Shown here: in pieces, positions 32,456 to 43,109 of the stretch | Layout: each line of letters starts with the position of its first letter | How positions within the stretch are numbered: position 1 is the first letter of the stretch | Assembly: GCA_032622095.1 (NCBI GenBank) | Contig: CP136066.1 | Span: forward strand, 226,740,961-226,804,960 | From: Siphonodentalium dalli | Lineage: Eukaryota > Mollusca > Scaphopoda > Gadilida > Siphonodentaliidae | DNA: 64,000 bases | Reading direction: 5' to 3' | Notes under the pieces: model-generated | What the model was told of the DNA's origin: nothing | The model's database searches: none | The model's input: only the letters and a program-made list of their open reading frames with translations | Translations under genes and position numbers: made by a program

Positions 32456-33450
32456 TTTTAGTACAGTGTGCGTGGCACTTTTTGGTACATTGTGCGCTAT
32501 AGGGCCTAACTGGGCGAGGCACATTTTGTACATTGTGCGTTATAAGTGAGCGTGGCACTTTTTGGTACAATGTGCGTAATAAGTGGGCGTTTCCAAAGTG
32601 GGCAATGACAACATTTTTTTTTCAGCGCCTCGCTTCGCTCGGACAGCGTAGTGAAGATGCGCAAACTTTGACTCTCAAAGTAACCCGACCAACGGAGAGA
32701 TAGCGTGCGGGTGGGTTCAGACTTTTGAAAAATTCCTCTGTAAATGGCTGTATTTGAGTGCGGCATCACTAAGCTATTTTTGGTATCGTATGTTGGCGGA
32801 CGACAAAAATGTTTTTTCAGCGCCTCGCTTCGCTCGGACTATGCAGTGTAGATGCGCAAACTTTGACAGCTGTACTCTCAAACTAACCCGGCCAACGCAG
32901 ACATAGCGTGCGGGTGGGTTCAGACTTTTGGAAAACGGAAAGTGCTGCATCACTAAGATATTTTTGTTATAGTATGTTAGCGGACGAAACAAAATAAGTG
33001 GGTGTGGCACTTTTTGGTACAGTGTGTGTTAAAAGTGCGCGTGGCACTTTTTGGCACAGTGCGCGATAAAAGTCTGCGTGGCACTTTTTGGTACAGTGAG
33101 CGTCAAATGTGGGCGTGGCACTTTTTGGTACAATGTGCGTTAAAAGTGGGCGTGACACTTTTTGGGACATTGTGCGTTAAAAGTGGGCGTGGCACTTTTT
33201 TAGTACAGTGTGCGTTAAAAGTGGGCGTGGCAATTTTTGGTACACTTTTTGGTACAGTGTGCGATAAAAGTGTGCGTGGCACTTTTTGGTACACCACACT
33301 TTTTGGTACAGTGTGCGATAAAAGTGTGCGTGGCACTTTTTGGTACAGTGTGCGTTAAAAGTCAGCGTGGCACTTTTTGGTACAGTGTGCGTCAAATATG
33401 GGCGTGGCACTTTTTGGTACAATCTGCGTTAAAAGTGGGCGTGGCACTTT
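32456..33450 (-). repeat. Satellite, minus-oriented arm (degenerate)
   Basis: Units of the type GGGCGTGGCACTTTTTGGTA followed by CAGTGTGCGTTAAAAGT are the reverse complement of the satellite to the right. They are more diverged and mostly carry a single 12-bp subunit. The arm is interrupted at 32620-32995 by an unrelated direct duplication. Confidence 0.9.
32620..32995. repeat. ~190-bp direct duplication inside the satellite
   Basis: TTTCAGCGCCTCGCTTCGCT starts two tandem copies (about 32620-32810 and 32814-32995), each ending with a GGCGGACGA- or GCGGACGAAA-type segment. They differ by small indels. Their origin is not recognised. Confidence 0.8.
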
Positions 33451-36400
33451 TACGCCCAATTTTAGCGCACGCTGTACCAAAAAGTGTACCAAAAAGTGCC
33501 ACGCCCACCTATAGCGCACACTGTACCAAAAAGTGTACCAAAAAGTGCCACGCCCACCTTTCAGCGCACACTGTACCAGAAAGTTTACCAAAAGTACCAC
33601 GCCCACTTTCAGCGCACACTGTACCAGAAAGTGTACCAAAAAGTGTACCAAAAAGTACCACGCCCACTTTCAGCGCACACTGTACCAGAAAGTGTACCAA
33701 AACGTGTACCAAAAAGTGCCACGCCCACTTTCAGCGCACACTGTACCAGAAAGTGTACCAAAAAGTGTACCAAAAAGTGTATCAAAAAGTACCACGCCCG
33801 CCTTTAGCGCACACTGTACCAGAAAGTGTACCAAAAAGTGTACCAAAAAGTGCCACGCCCACCTTTAGCGCACACTGTACCAGAAAGTGTACCAAAAAGT
33901 GTACCAAAAAGTGCCACGCCCACCTTTAGCGCACACTGTACCAGAAAGTGTACCAAAAAGTGCCACGCCCACTTTCAGCGCACACTGTACCAGAAAGTGT
34001 ACCAAAAAGTGTACCAAAAAGTGCCACGCCCGCTTTCAGCGCACACTGTACCAGAAAGTGTACCAGAAAGTGTACTAAAAAGTGTACCAAAAAGTGCCAC
34101 GCCCACTTTCAGCGCACACTGTACCAGAAAGTGTACCAAAAAGTGTACCAAAAAGTGCCACGCCCACTTTCAGCGCACACTGTACCAGAAAGTGTACCAA
34201 AAAGTGTACCAAAAAGTGCCACGCCCACTTTCAGCGCACACTGTACCAGAAAGTGTACCAGAAAGTGTACCAAAAAGTGCCACGCCCACTTTCAGCGCAC
34301 ACTGTACCAGAAAGTGTACCAAAAAGTGTACCAAAAAGTCTACCAAAAAGTACCACGCCCACCTTTAGCGCACACTGTACCAAAAAGTGTACCAAAAAGT
34401 GCCACGCCCACTTTCAGCGCACACTGTACCAGAAAGTGTACCAAAAAGTGTACCAAAAAGTCTACCAAAAAGTACCACGCCCACCTTTAGCGCACACTGT
34501 ACCAGAAAGTGTACCAAAAAGTGTACCAAAAAGTGCCACGCCCACTTTCAGCGCACACTGTACCAGAAAGTGTACCAAAAAGTGCCACGCCCACTTTCAG
34601 CGCACACTGTACCAGAAAGTGTACCAGAAAGTGTACCAAAAAGTGTACCAAAAAGTGCCACGCCCACTTTCAGCGCACACTGTACCAGAAAGTGTACCAA
34701 AAAGTGTACCAAAAAGTGCCACGCCCACTTTCAGCGCACACTGTACCAAAAAGTGTACTAAAAAGTGTACCAGAAAGTGTACCAAAAAGTGCCACGCCCA
34801 CTTTCAGCGCACACTGTACCAGAAAGTGTACCAAAAAGTGTACCAAAAAGTGCCACGCCCACTTTCAGCGCACACTGTACCAAAAAGTGTACTAAAAAGT
34901 GTACCAAAAAGTGCCACGCCCACTTTCAGCGCACACTGTACCAGAAAGTGTACCAGAAAGTGTACCAGAAAGTGTACCAAAAAGTGTACCAAAAAGTGCC
35001 ACGCCCACTTACAGCGCACACTGTACCAAAAAGTGAACCAAAAAGTGCCACGCCCACTTTCAGCGCACACTGTACCAGAAAGTGTACCAAAAAGTGTACC
35101 AAAAAGTGCCACGCCCACTTTCAGCGCACACTGTACCAGAAAGTGTACCAAAAAGTGCCACGCCAACTTTCAGCGCACCCTGTACCAGAAAGTGTACCAG
35201 AAAGTGTACCAAAAAGTGCCACGCCCACTTTCAGCGCACACTGTACCAGAAAGTGTACCAGAAAGTGTACCAAAAAGTGCCACGCCCACTTACAGCGCAC
35301 ACTGTACCAAAAAGTGAACCAAAAAGTGCCACGCCCACTTTCAGCGCACACTGTACCAGAAAGTGTACCAAAAAGTGTACCAAAAAGTGCCACGCCCACT
35401 TTCAGCGCACACTGTACCAGAAAGTGTACCAAAAAGTGTACCAAAAAGTGCCACGCCCACTTTCAGCGCACACTTTACAAGAAAGTGTACCAAAAAGTGT
35501 ACCAAAAAGTGCCACGCCCACCTTTAGCGCACACTGTACAAGAAAGTGTACCAAAAAGTGTACCAAAAAGTGCCACGCCCACTTTCAGCGCACACTGTAC
35601 CAGAAAGTGTACCAAAAAGTGTACCAAAAAGTGTACCAAAAAAGTGCCATGCCCACTTTCAGCGCACATTGTACCAGAAAGTGTACCAAAAAGTGTACCA
35701 AAAAGTGCCACGCCCACTTTCAGCGCACACTGTACCAGAAAGTGTACCAAAAAGTGTACCAAAAAGTGCCACGCCCACTTTCAGCGCACACTGTACCAGA
35801 AAGTGTACCAAAAAGTGTACCAAAAAGTACCACGCCCACCTTTAGCGCACACTGTACCAGAAAGTGTACCAAAAAGTGTACAAAAAAGTGCCACGCCCAC
35901 TTTCAGCGCACATTGTACCAGAAAGTGTACCAAAAAGTGTACCAAAAAGTACCACGCCCACCTTTAGCGCACACTGTACCAGAAAGTGTACCAAAAAGTG
36001 TACAAAAAAGTGCCACGCCCACTTTCAGCGCACAATGTACCAGAAAGTGTACCAAAAAGTGTACCAAAAGTACCACGCCCACTTTCAGCGCACATTGTAC
36101 CAGAAAGTGTACCAAAAAGTGTACCAAAAAGTGCCACGCCCACTTTCAGCGCACACTGTACCAGAAAGTGTACCAAAAAGTGTACCAAAAAGTGCCACGC
36201 CCACTTTCAGCGCACACTATTCCAGGAAGTGTACCAAAAAGTGTACCAAAAAGTGTACCAACAAGTACCACGCCCACCTTTAGCGCACACTGTACCAGAA
36301 AGTGTACCAAAAAGTGTACCAAAAAGTGCCACGCCCACTTTCAGCGCACAATGTACCAGAAAGTGTACCAAAAAGTGTACCAAAAAGTGCCACGCCCACT

Positions 36401-36905
36401 TTCAGCGCACACTATTCCAGAAAGTGTACAAAAAAGTGCCACGCCCACTTTCAGCGCACAATGTACCAGAAAGTGTACCAAAAAGTGTACCAAAAAGTGT
36501 ACCAAAAAGTGCCACGCCCACTTTCAGCGCACACTATTCCAGAAAGTGTACAAAAAAGTGTACCAAAAAGTACCACGCCCACCTTTAGCGCACACTGTAC
36601 CAGAAAGTGTACCAAAAAGTGTACCAAAAAGTGTACCAAAAAGTGCCACGCCCACTTTCAGCGCACACTGTACAAGAAAGTGTACCAAAAAGTGCCACGC
36701 CCACCTTTAGCGCACACTGTACCAGAAAGTGTACCAAAAAGTGTACCAAAAAGTGCCACGCCCACCTTTAGCGCACACTGTACAAGAAAGTGTACCAAAA
36801 AGTGTACCAAAAAGTGCCACGCCCACTTTCAGCGCACAATGTACCAGAAAGTGTACCAAAAAGTGTACCAAAAAGTGCCACGCCAACTTTCAGCGCACAC
36901 TGTAT
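33451..36905 (+). repeat. Satellite, plus-oriented arm with 12-bp step units
   Basis: Each unit is a 25-bp part (GCCACGCCCACTTTCAGCGC then ACACT) plus one to five copies of a 12-bp part (GTACCAAAAAGT). Lengths are about 37, 49, 61, 73 or 85 bp, with 61 most common. All three forward frames are mostly free of stops, which yields overlapping open frames of up to 542 codons. Their peptides (TLYQKVYQKV, HTVPESVPKS, HCTRKCTKKC) are one repeat read in rotating frames, not genes. Confidence 0.95.
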
Positions 36906-37080
36906 TCGTACTTGGCCTGTATCATCAGCTGGGAAATACACATACCAACTTTGGTTCAGATCAAATAATCCAAACTGGAGTTATCGATCGGAATAATGTT
37001 AACAGACGCCAGGACGGCCCGACGGACGGCTCAACAGATGGACAGACTGATTACATAATACGATCTTTTTTTTAAAAAGG
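36906..37080. mobile_element. Fragment with GACGGACGG-type terminus
   Basis: ATCATCAGCTGGGAAATACA leads to GACGGCCCGACGGACGGCTC. This layout (degenerate module, then a GACGGAC or GACAGAC tract) recurs at 17400-17690 and 43630-43690 and suggests a common repeat family. Superfamily unknown. Confidence 0.4.
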
Positions 37081-37164
37081 GCGTATAAAAATAATTGGTG
37101 ACTCGAAAATTAAATGAGCCTTTAAACAATAATATCTCAACACGAGTCAACAGTCTTAATTTAA

Positions 37165-37532
37165 CCCTTAACCCAACAGAACGGCCCTGTGCCAATGCAT
37201 TCTCTTATATATGCGAGTCGACCATAGGTCGCCTCCATATATAAGAGAATGCATTGGCTTAACACATTAAAAATTATAAAATTGTTAAAGAATATAAGAT
37301 TTTTTTTTTTTTAGGCCAATGCATTCTCTTATATATGCGAGGCGACCTATGGTCGACTCGCATATATAAGAGAATGCATTGGCACAGGGCATAACTGTAA
37401 CTATCACAATGTGGTCAAGGAGCCGGTTCCAATGATATCCATATTTGTATGGTTCTATTGAGACAGACCCAAGATATTTCAGGCTGTTGAAGCTTTATTT
37501 GGCCGGTTTTGGCCGGTTTGTTGGGTAAAGGG
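37165..37532. mobile_element. Two-hairpin MITE (CCCTTTACCC family)
   Basis: TTAA flanks lie at 37161-37164 and 37533-37536. Two hairpins are present, the first with a 2-bp deletion on one arm (GCCTCCATATATAAG). It is the only complete member of this family outside the duplicated segments. Confidence 0.9.
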
Positions 37533-37536
37533 TTAA

Positions 37537-38287
37537 AGTGGTGTGAAACACTCTGATAGAGTGATCAAATAGATATGGAGAATACTCTGTTCTTATGCAA
37601 AGTAGTTATTTTTTTTATGAATATTAATCCAAATTGACAACAAACACTTAATATATCATCCTTATATATTAATTAAGTGCAATGACTATAGATGTCGAAA
37701 TTGTTTGCGTTAGTTTATAGCAGATTGTTGCGTCCCGAATTGAGCTGTAAATATTTACAATTGAGCATATATAGTTCAGACAATGTTTTCTATGGAGTGG
37801 TATGGTCGATTCATTTGAAATTTTTGGCGATCTTAGTAGAATGATACATTCGCTAGGTTGGAATAGCACCTGAATACTAACTTATCAGTTTATCACCCCC
37901 AAACAAGTCCGGGATTCATAGTGAGCTTGTAAAAATTTATATTTAGCTCATTGGCTATTTATTTTTGTTGAGTTGTTTACATAGGTGCAGAAAATAGTTT
38001 TTCCCAGACCAGATATTAGGCCAATATAATTTATTTTTGTATAGATTTACATCCCCTCCTGGCCCTATTTTTAGTCCCCTCCTCAATGTTTGTTATTTGT
38101 CATTTACATTACCGTAATGTATGTAGGCCAATATAAATACTTTGTTGAGATCCCTTTTCTAATTACATGCATCCCATATGGATCCCCAAACAAATAGATG
38201 AATGTACTGATGAGAGTCGTCTGCTCACTGCTCTGTGGGGCTCACTGTGGGCATATCTTTTATGCAAATATTTTTCTCATGCCTGAA
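37537..38287. other. Intergenic, no gene recognised
   Basis: AT-rich sequence. A segment near 38041-38095 (ATAGATTTACATCCCCTCCT) matches one near 21040-21085, so it is a dispersed repeat. A GAGAGCCCC-family fragment lies at about 38210-38260. Confidence 0.5.
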
Positions 38288-38500
38288 CCCTTTCATGACG
38301 GGAGCTACGGTGGTGCAGCCTTAAACACCCTGTGCCATTGCATTCTCTTATATATGCAAGTCTCCCCTATGGAGCCTCTCATATATACGAGAATGCACTG
38401 GCTTACAAGATCAAGGTAATTATTGTTAGGCGAATGCATTCTCTCATATATGGTAGGCATATTTAAGAAAATGCATTAGCACAGGGTTTTCGCAAAAAAG
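38288..38500. mobile_element. TCATGACGGGAGC-family MITE, degenerate
   Basis: CCCTTTCATGACGGGAGCTA begins the element. Two decayed hairpins follow (about 38336-38401 and 38430-38478), then GCACAGGGTTTTCGC. The right terminus is lost. Confidence 0.65.
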
Positions 38501-38556
38501 GGATAATCATCAAATCACATCTCAATGACCCATGAACCAGTCTATTGTGATGAAAT

Positions 38557-39244
38557 TGGACAACCTAAAACACCTTGTATTATATAAGATAGGATACTGT
38601 TGTAAAATATAGAGATCCTGGGGGGCTGGGAACACCACAGAATACAAGGGTAAACCTGTCTTCGGTAACATGGACAAAGGTGATCATTATCTAGGTACAC
38701 ATTCCGAAGCGTCACTTGGACAATTCCATAGTCAGTAAAATTAAAAACAGGAGCATAATAGAGGTATGCCTGGTGTTTTGAAATTTGGAAAATATAGGTA
38801 TACATATGACAGAGTATGCGTACCAGTATCGTAGAATCACGCACTATCATAAATGAACTAGTTATACGTAGAGTATTAAAATATTCTTAAGTTTCATGAT
38901 TGTCCCATACCGGTAGTTTCAGTAAAACATGGGAGCGTGGTACATAGTTAGGTGTTACAAATTTAGAAATTAGGAACGTAAGCATAGGCCGCGAGTTTTC
39001 GAAAGGGTTAATTTTGAAATTTATAGTTATGTACATGAGTAAGCAGTTGTGGAATGTAAGTGTAGGTGTAAGTCTGAAGTAAAATGCTAAATTTCACTGG
39101 GATCGTCGTCAGTTATGTACCTGGTGATGGAGTGTTTAAACAACAGACCACCGCTTTTCGACACTTTTTAACACAAGATCTCTATAATGTTACAACAAAA
39201 ATTGGACAACCTAAAACACCTTGTATTATATAATATAGGATACT
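38557..39244. repeat. Dispersed direct repeat pair
   Basis: TTGGACAACCTAAAACACCT and the following ~25 bp occur at about 38557 and again at about 39202. No gene is seen between them; a 102-codon minus-strand frame (38542-38850) has no recognised motif. Confidence 0.55.
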
Positions 39245-39304
39245 GCCTAATCTAACAATGTCATTTCATATTAATAATATTATCGAATAATTCTTTTATC
39301 ACAG

Positions 39305-39398
39305 GGAAACCCATGTTTCAACGACCAACCAACAATTGGAACACAGTGCAAATGTCAGCTGCCATATTGGGGAAGATGTTGTCAGTTGGACGCACAAG
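39305..39398 (+). CDS. C-type lectin gene, EGF-like exon
   Basis: Acceptor TTATCACAG precedes the exon. It encodes GNPCFNDQPTIGTQCKCQLP followed by YWGRCCQLDAQ, with the cysteine spacing and aromatic of an EGF-like module (C...CKC...YWGRCC). Donor CAAG|GTATCT leaves phase 1, matching the next exon. Upstream exons, including a signal peptide, were not found in the window. Confidence 0.75.
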
Positions 39399-39493
39399 GT
39401 ATCTATCTAATCATGCAGTGTAAATAATACTCCTGTATAGAGCCTCAGATGGACCCAAGCAGACGATATTCATCAGTACATTGATCTCTGTCA

Positions 39494-39599
39494 GTGAGAG
39501 CTTTCCGATGAATGGCAACAAGCCATATTTCCGACTGAATCCTGAAAAATTACCCATAATTCTGCTGTGGTTAATGAGCGATTATTTAGAGCATTACTG
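39494..39599. mobile_element. pogo-like MITE, right half, in lectin intron
   Basis: GAGAGCTTTCCGATGAATGG through GAGCATTACTG is one arm of the pogo-like foldback. The other arm is absent. It lies in the intron between 39398 and 39832. Confidence 0.75.
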
Positions 39600-39831
39600 T
39601 AGATTTCTCATATTAAAATGTCCACATTTGCAGTACGATTAAAACTTACACATCAGTATTCAGAATCTTGGTGGGATTTGAAATCCAGATTAATATATTT
39701 AATACATTTGAATTTTTTTTTTGCCTACCCTATTTTTAAACAAACTAAAAACAATTTGCCAGATTAATTCCCCCCCCCCCTCCCTAACTCCCTAACCAAG
39801 TAATAAAAAATGAAATGCTACTTTGTTTCAG

Positions 39832-40041
39832 ACTGCCCATCATTACATGACTACTCCCTGTACAATCTAACTAACTCAAATGTCTGTCTGAAATATTTCG
39901 GCGACACGTCAGGTGATAGGATGAACTCCACCGACGCCATGGAGTACTGCGCCAATGAAGGCGGGCACCTGCTGGTCTTAGAAGATCAAGTGATGCTGGA
40001 TGACGTCAAAGTAATTCTCACCGGACTAGGCAAAACTTCAG
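39832..40041 (+). CDS. C-type lectin gene, N-terminal half of the lectin domain
   Basis: Acceptor CTTTGTTTCAG precedes the exon. In phase 1 it encodes DCPSLHDYSLYNLTNSNVCL, then KYFGDTSGDRMNSTDAMEYC and ANEGGHLLVLEDQVMLDDVK. The segment AMEYCANEGGHLLVLED is the first helix region of a C-type lectin-like domain. Sequons NLT and NST suggest a secreted glycoprotein. The donor is TTCAG|GTAAAT, the first of 14 near-identical donor motifs. Confidence 0.85.
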
Positions 40042-40202
40042 GTAAATTCAGGTAAAACTTCAGGTAAATTCAGGTAAAACTTCAGGTAAAACGTCAGGTA
40101 AATTCAGGTAAAACTTCAGGTAAAACTTCAGGTAAATCGTCAGGTAAATCGTCAGGTAAAACTTCAGGTAAAGCGTCAGGTAAAACGACAGGTAAATTCA
40201 GG
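40037..40202 (+). repeat. Tandem array of 5' splice-site motifs
   Basis: CAGGTAAA occurs 14 times at 10- to 12-bp spacing, starting with the exon's own donor. Units are AAATTCAGGT or AAAACTTCAGGT variants. An in-frame TAA at 40053-40055 means donors beyond the second would add a stop. Confidence 0.95.
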
Positions 40203-40271
40203 GTCGGGATCCTAATATAATTAGATCACCAGAGAAGAAAAGCATGCATACTATTATGATCATGCCCTGTG

Positions 40272-40338
40272 CCAATGCATTCTCTTATATATGCGAGTCG
40301 ACCATAGGTCGCCTCGCATATATAAGAGAATGCATTGG
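40272..40338. repeat. Hairpin module, solitary
   Basis: A 67-bp hairpin with CCCTGTG to its left and an AT-rich spacer to its right, but no second hairpin or recognised MITE terminus. It lies in the lectin intron. Confidence 0.85.
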
Positions 40339-40566
40339 CCTAACAAATTTATATTATTTTTTATAATTGTTAAAAATTGTAAAAAAAAAAATTAAATGAT
40401 AAAATTGTTAAAGAATGTAAGAAATAATAATTTTTTGTTTTAATAAATGTAAGAAATAATGATAAATGAAAGTGTCAATGACACTGTAGCTCAACTTGGA
40501 AAGGGAATAATTTCATGTGTTAAAGTCAATGGAGTGATTAGGAATGTGGAAAGTTGAAAGGCATAG

Positions 40567-41235
40567 TTATGCAAAGAGTAAAATCTAAGATGACCGCTGG
40601 CAGCCATGTTTTTTTGCCAAATGATCCCAAAAAGACTCGTTCCCATTTACATGTCATTATTAACATCCAGTACAAATTTCATGAAGATCTGACAAAAGCT
40701 ACGACCTGTAGGCCGCGCCAAAGGATTTAGTCATGCAAAGAGTTAAATCCAAGATGGCTTCTGGTGGCCATTTTTTTTGGCCGAATGACCCCAAAATGAC
40801 TCGTTCCCATCTACATGTCAATATTAACATCCTTGACAAATTTCATGATGATCAGACGAGCAGTATGACCTGTAGCCCGCACCAATGGATTGAATTTTTA
40901 AATCCAAAATGGTGGCTGGTGGCCATGTTTTTTGCCGAATGACCCCAAAATAACTCGTTCCCATCTACATGACAATGTCAACATTCAGTATAAAATTTCA
41001 TAAAGATCGGACCAAAGGTACGACCTGTAGCCCGTGCTAATGGATTGAATTTTGAAATCCAAGATGGCCGCTGGTGGCCATGTTGTTTGTCCGAATGACT
41101 CCAAAATGACTCGTTCCCATCTACATTCCAATTTCAACAGCCATGACAAATTTCACGATGATCAGACTAAAGGTACGACCTGTCGCCCGTGCTAAAGGAT
41201 TTAGTCATACAAAGAGTAAAATCAAAAATCTCAAA
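40567..41235. repeat. ~160-bp tandem repeat, four units, in lectin intron
   Basis: Units share GACTCGTTCCCATCTACATG, a TACGACCTGTAGCCCG-type segment and AAATCCAAGATGGC. The order and indels differ between units. Confidence 0.85.
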
Positions 41236-41470
41236 ATCTGCCTTCCAATATTTTTTTCCAACAAACTATAAGGAATGAAGAGTTTGAAAAGTTGTGTCAT
41301 TAAATATACGCTATTGAATACACCAAAGAGTCTTAATTTATTTATCTGGGACTATTTCTTAACCCGAACAAACAACGCAGAGTTAAGCGAAACATCACTC
41401 CATGCCTTATAGAAGCCTATGTTAGTTTCGGGTCCTATTTGTTGATTTAAGTATGTTTTGGACCATGTAA

Positions 41471-41617
41471 TAAATAGAATCTACAACTCGTCCCCAGTTT
41501 ATAGCGGAATTAACAAAACTCGTTGAGTAAATTAGGTCTGGACCGAGCCTTTCCTAATTTACTCGACTCATTTTGTAAATTCCGCTATAAACTGGGGGTT
41601 CGTTGTAGATCCTCTAT
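41471..41617. mobile_element. Foldback element in lectin intron
   Basis: ATCTACAACTCGTCCCCAGT at the left is inverted at the right with small differences. The ~65-bp arms meet around a short TCTGGACCGAGCC loop. TCCCCAGTTTATAGCGGAAT is matched by ATTCCGCTATAAACTGGGGG. Confidence 0.75.
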
Positions 41618-42141
41618 CTATGACCATAACCTATTCATATTTTCTTTATTTGTGTTGGGAATAGTAGACGGCGCTTACCAGTGCAGTCAAATTTCACTCT
41701 TAACAATATCGCAGCAAATGAACAGTCTTCCGACAAAATACGTTGTAAAATCTTTTGCGCCAGCTTTGTTGTTCAATAATATTACTAATATATGCCTTTC
41801 TAAATGACAATAACATGATGACTCAATCACTCCTTCATAACAACATTTAAATTAATTGAATGCTAATTGAGTTGCTTATCGTGTGCCGTCATGATTAATC
41901 ATTCTCCTAGACAAAATATATGTATGATACCGAATTAGTGCGAGACTAATTTTGAATAATTTGTGTGAATTTTGATTTTGGATTATCCCTCTTTTATCAA
42001 ATTCACAAAAAAGTAATGGTTATATACCACTATAATAGTGAAATTCAGGATGTGCCTGACCTGATAAATATCATGTTTTTTAAAACCGCCATTCAATTAG
42101 ATCTACTTTTAAGCTAAATTTCTCATTTTATTTACATATAG

Positions 42142-42344
42142 GTGCAATCTGGATTGATGGCGAAGTAGACACTACCAATGGCACAGTTTACTTATGGAAC
42201 GGACAGCCAGCTTCATTTCTCCCGTGGTATCCAGGTTATCCTGAAGGTGGTTCTTGGCAGTGGAAAGTGAGGCTCCAAGTAAATACGATGGAGTTCAAAA
42301 ATGGGTATGGAGGTGTGAGCTATCCCATAATATGTCAGCTCTGA
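42142..42344 (+). CDS. C-type lectin gene, C-terminal half of the lectin domain and stop
   Basis: Acceptor TTACATATAG precedes the exon. In phase 1 it encodes GAIWIDGEVDTTNGTVYLWN, then PWYPGYPEGGSW and finally VSYPIICQL with a stop at 42342-42344. WIDG and the final cysteine fit the lectin core (the WIGL-type strand and the last disulphide). The usual EPN/QPD and WND calcium-sugar motifs are not seen, and the middle cysteine pair is missing, so calcium-dependent sugar binding is doubtful. The fold call is secure; the ligand is unknown. Confidence 0.85.
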
Positions 42345-42350
42345 TTACTA

Positions 42351-42579
42351 CAGTAATGCCCTAAATAATCGACTCCTTAACCGCAGCAGAATTATGGGCA
42401 ACTTTTCAGCATTTAGTCTGATGATTGGGGACCATCAAATCTGGCTTGTTGCCATTCATTGGAAAGCTCTCAGTGAGAGCTTTCCGATAAATGGTAACAA
42501 GCCATATTTCCGACTAAATCCTGAAAAATTACCCATAATTCTGCTGTGATTAAGGAGTCAATTATTTAGGGAATTACTG
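42351..42579. mobile_element. pogo-like MITE directly after the lectin stop codon
   Basis: TA-flanked foldback starting CAGTAATGCCCTAAATAATC six bases after the stop, so it must form the start of the 3' untranslated region. Its right arm has small substitutions. Its right flank AGTTCCAGATAAAAATGTAT resembles the flank of the chimeric MITE at 20650-20884. Confidence 0.85.
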
Positions 42580-42654
42580 TAGTTCCAGATAAAAATGTAT
42601 GTAATTTCAAGGAATAAATCTGTCTACAACTGACAGGCACACTCTATCCAGACT

Positions 42655-43090
42655 TGCATCTGCAAAAATAAAAGGTCAGCTGACCAGTGTCCCTCCCGAC
42701 AACATGGCAAGTCTGAAAAAATAAAAGGTCAGCTGACCACAGTGTCCCTCCCGACAACATGGCAAGTCTGAAAAAATAAAAGGTCAGCTGACCACAGTGT
42801 CCCCCGACAACGTGGCAAGTTTTTGGCGGAGGCTGGTCACAGAGCTGACCACAGTGTCCCCCGACAACGTGGCAAGTCTGAAAAAATAAAAGGTCAGCTG
42901 ACCACAGTGTCCCCCGACAACATGGCAAGTCTGAAAAAATAAAAGGTCAGCTGACCAGTGTCCCCCGACAACGTGGCAAGTCTGAAAAAATAAAAGGTCA
43001 GCTGACCACAGTGTCCCCCGACAACGTGGCAAGTCTGAAAAAATAATAGGTCAGCTGACCACAGTGTCCCCCGACAACGTGGCAAGTCGA
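42655..43090. repeat. ~54-bp minisatellite, about 8 units, with a palindromic core
   Basis: Units contain GGTCAGCTGACC (a perfect 12-bp palindrome), AGTGTCCCCCGACAACGTGG and CAAGTCTGAAAAAATAAAA. One unit is replaced by TTTTTGGCGGAGGCTGGTCA. The minus-strand open frames here are repeat translation. Confidence 0.9.
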
Positions 43091-43109
43091 TGCCGCTTTG
43101 TTAAAGAAA

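Noticed and set aside
33451-36905. CRISPR-like regular repeats
   Set aside because: Units are contiguous with no unique spacers, there are no cas genes, and the genome is eukaryotic.
33237-37075. Overlapping long open frames, up to 542 codons, of basic Tyr/Lys/Val-rich protein
   Set aside because: All are one satellite read in rotating frames. Frames on both strands overlap and no start, splice or domain context exists.
38198-38419. Possible signal-peptide exon (MNVLMRVVCSLLCG) upstream of the lectin
   Set aside because: The hydrophobic start is read from a GAGAGCCCC MITE fragment and the rest from a hairpin MITE, with no suitable donor.
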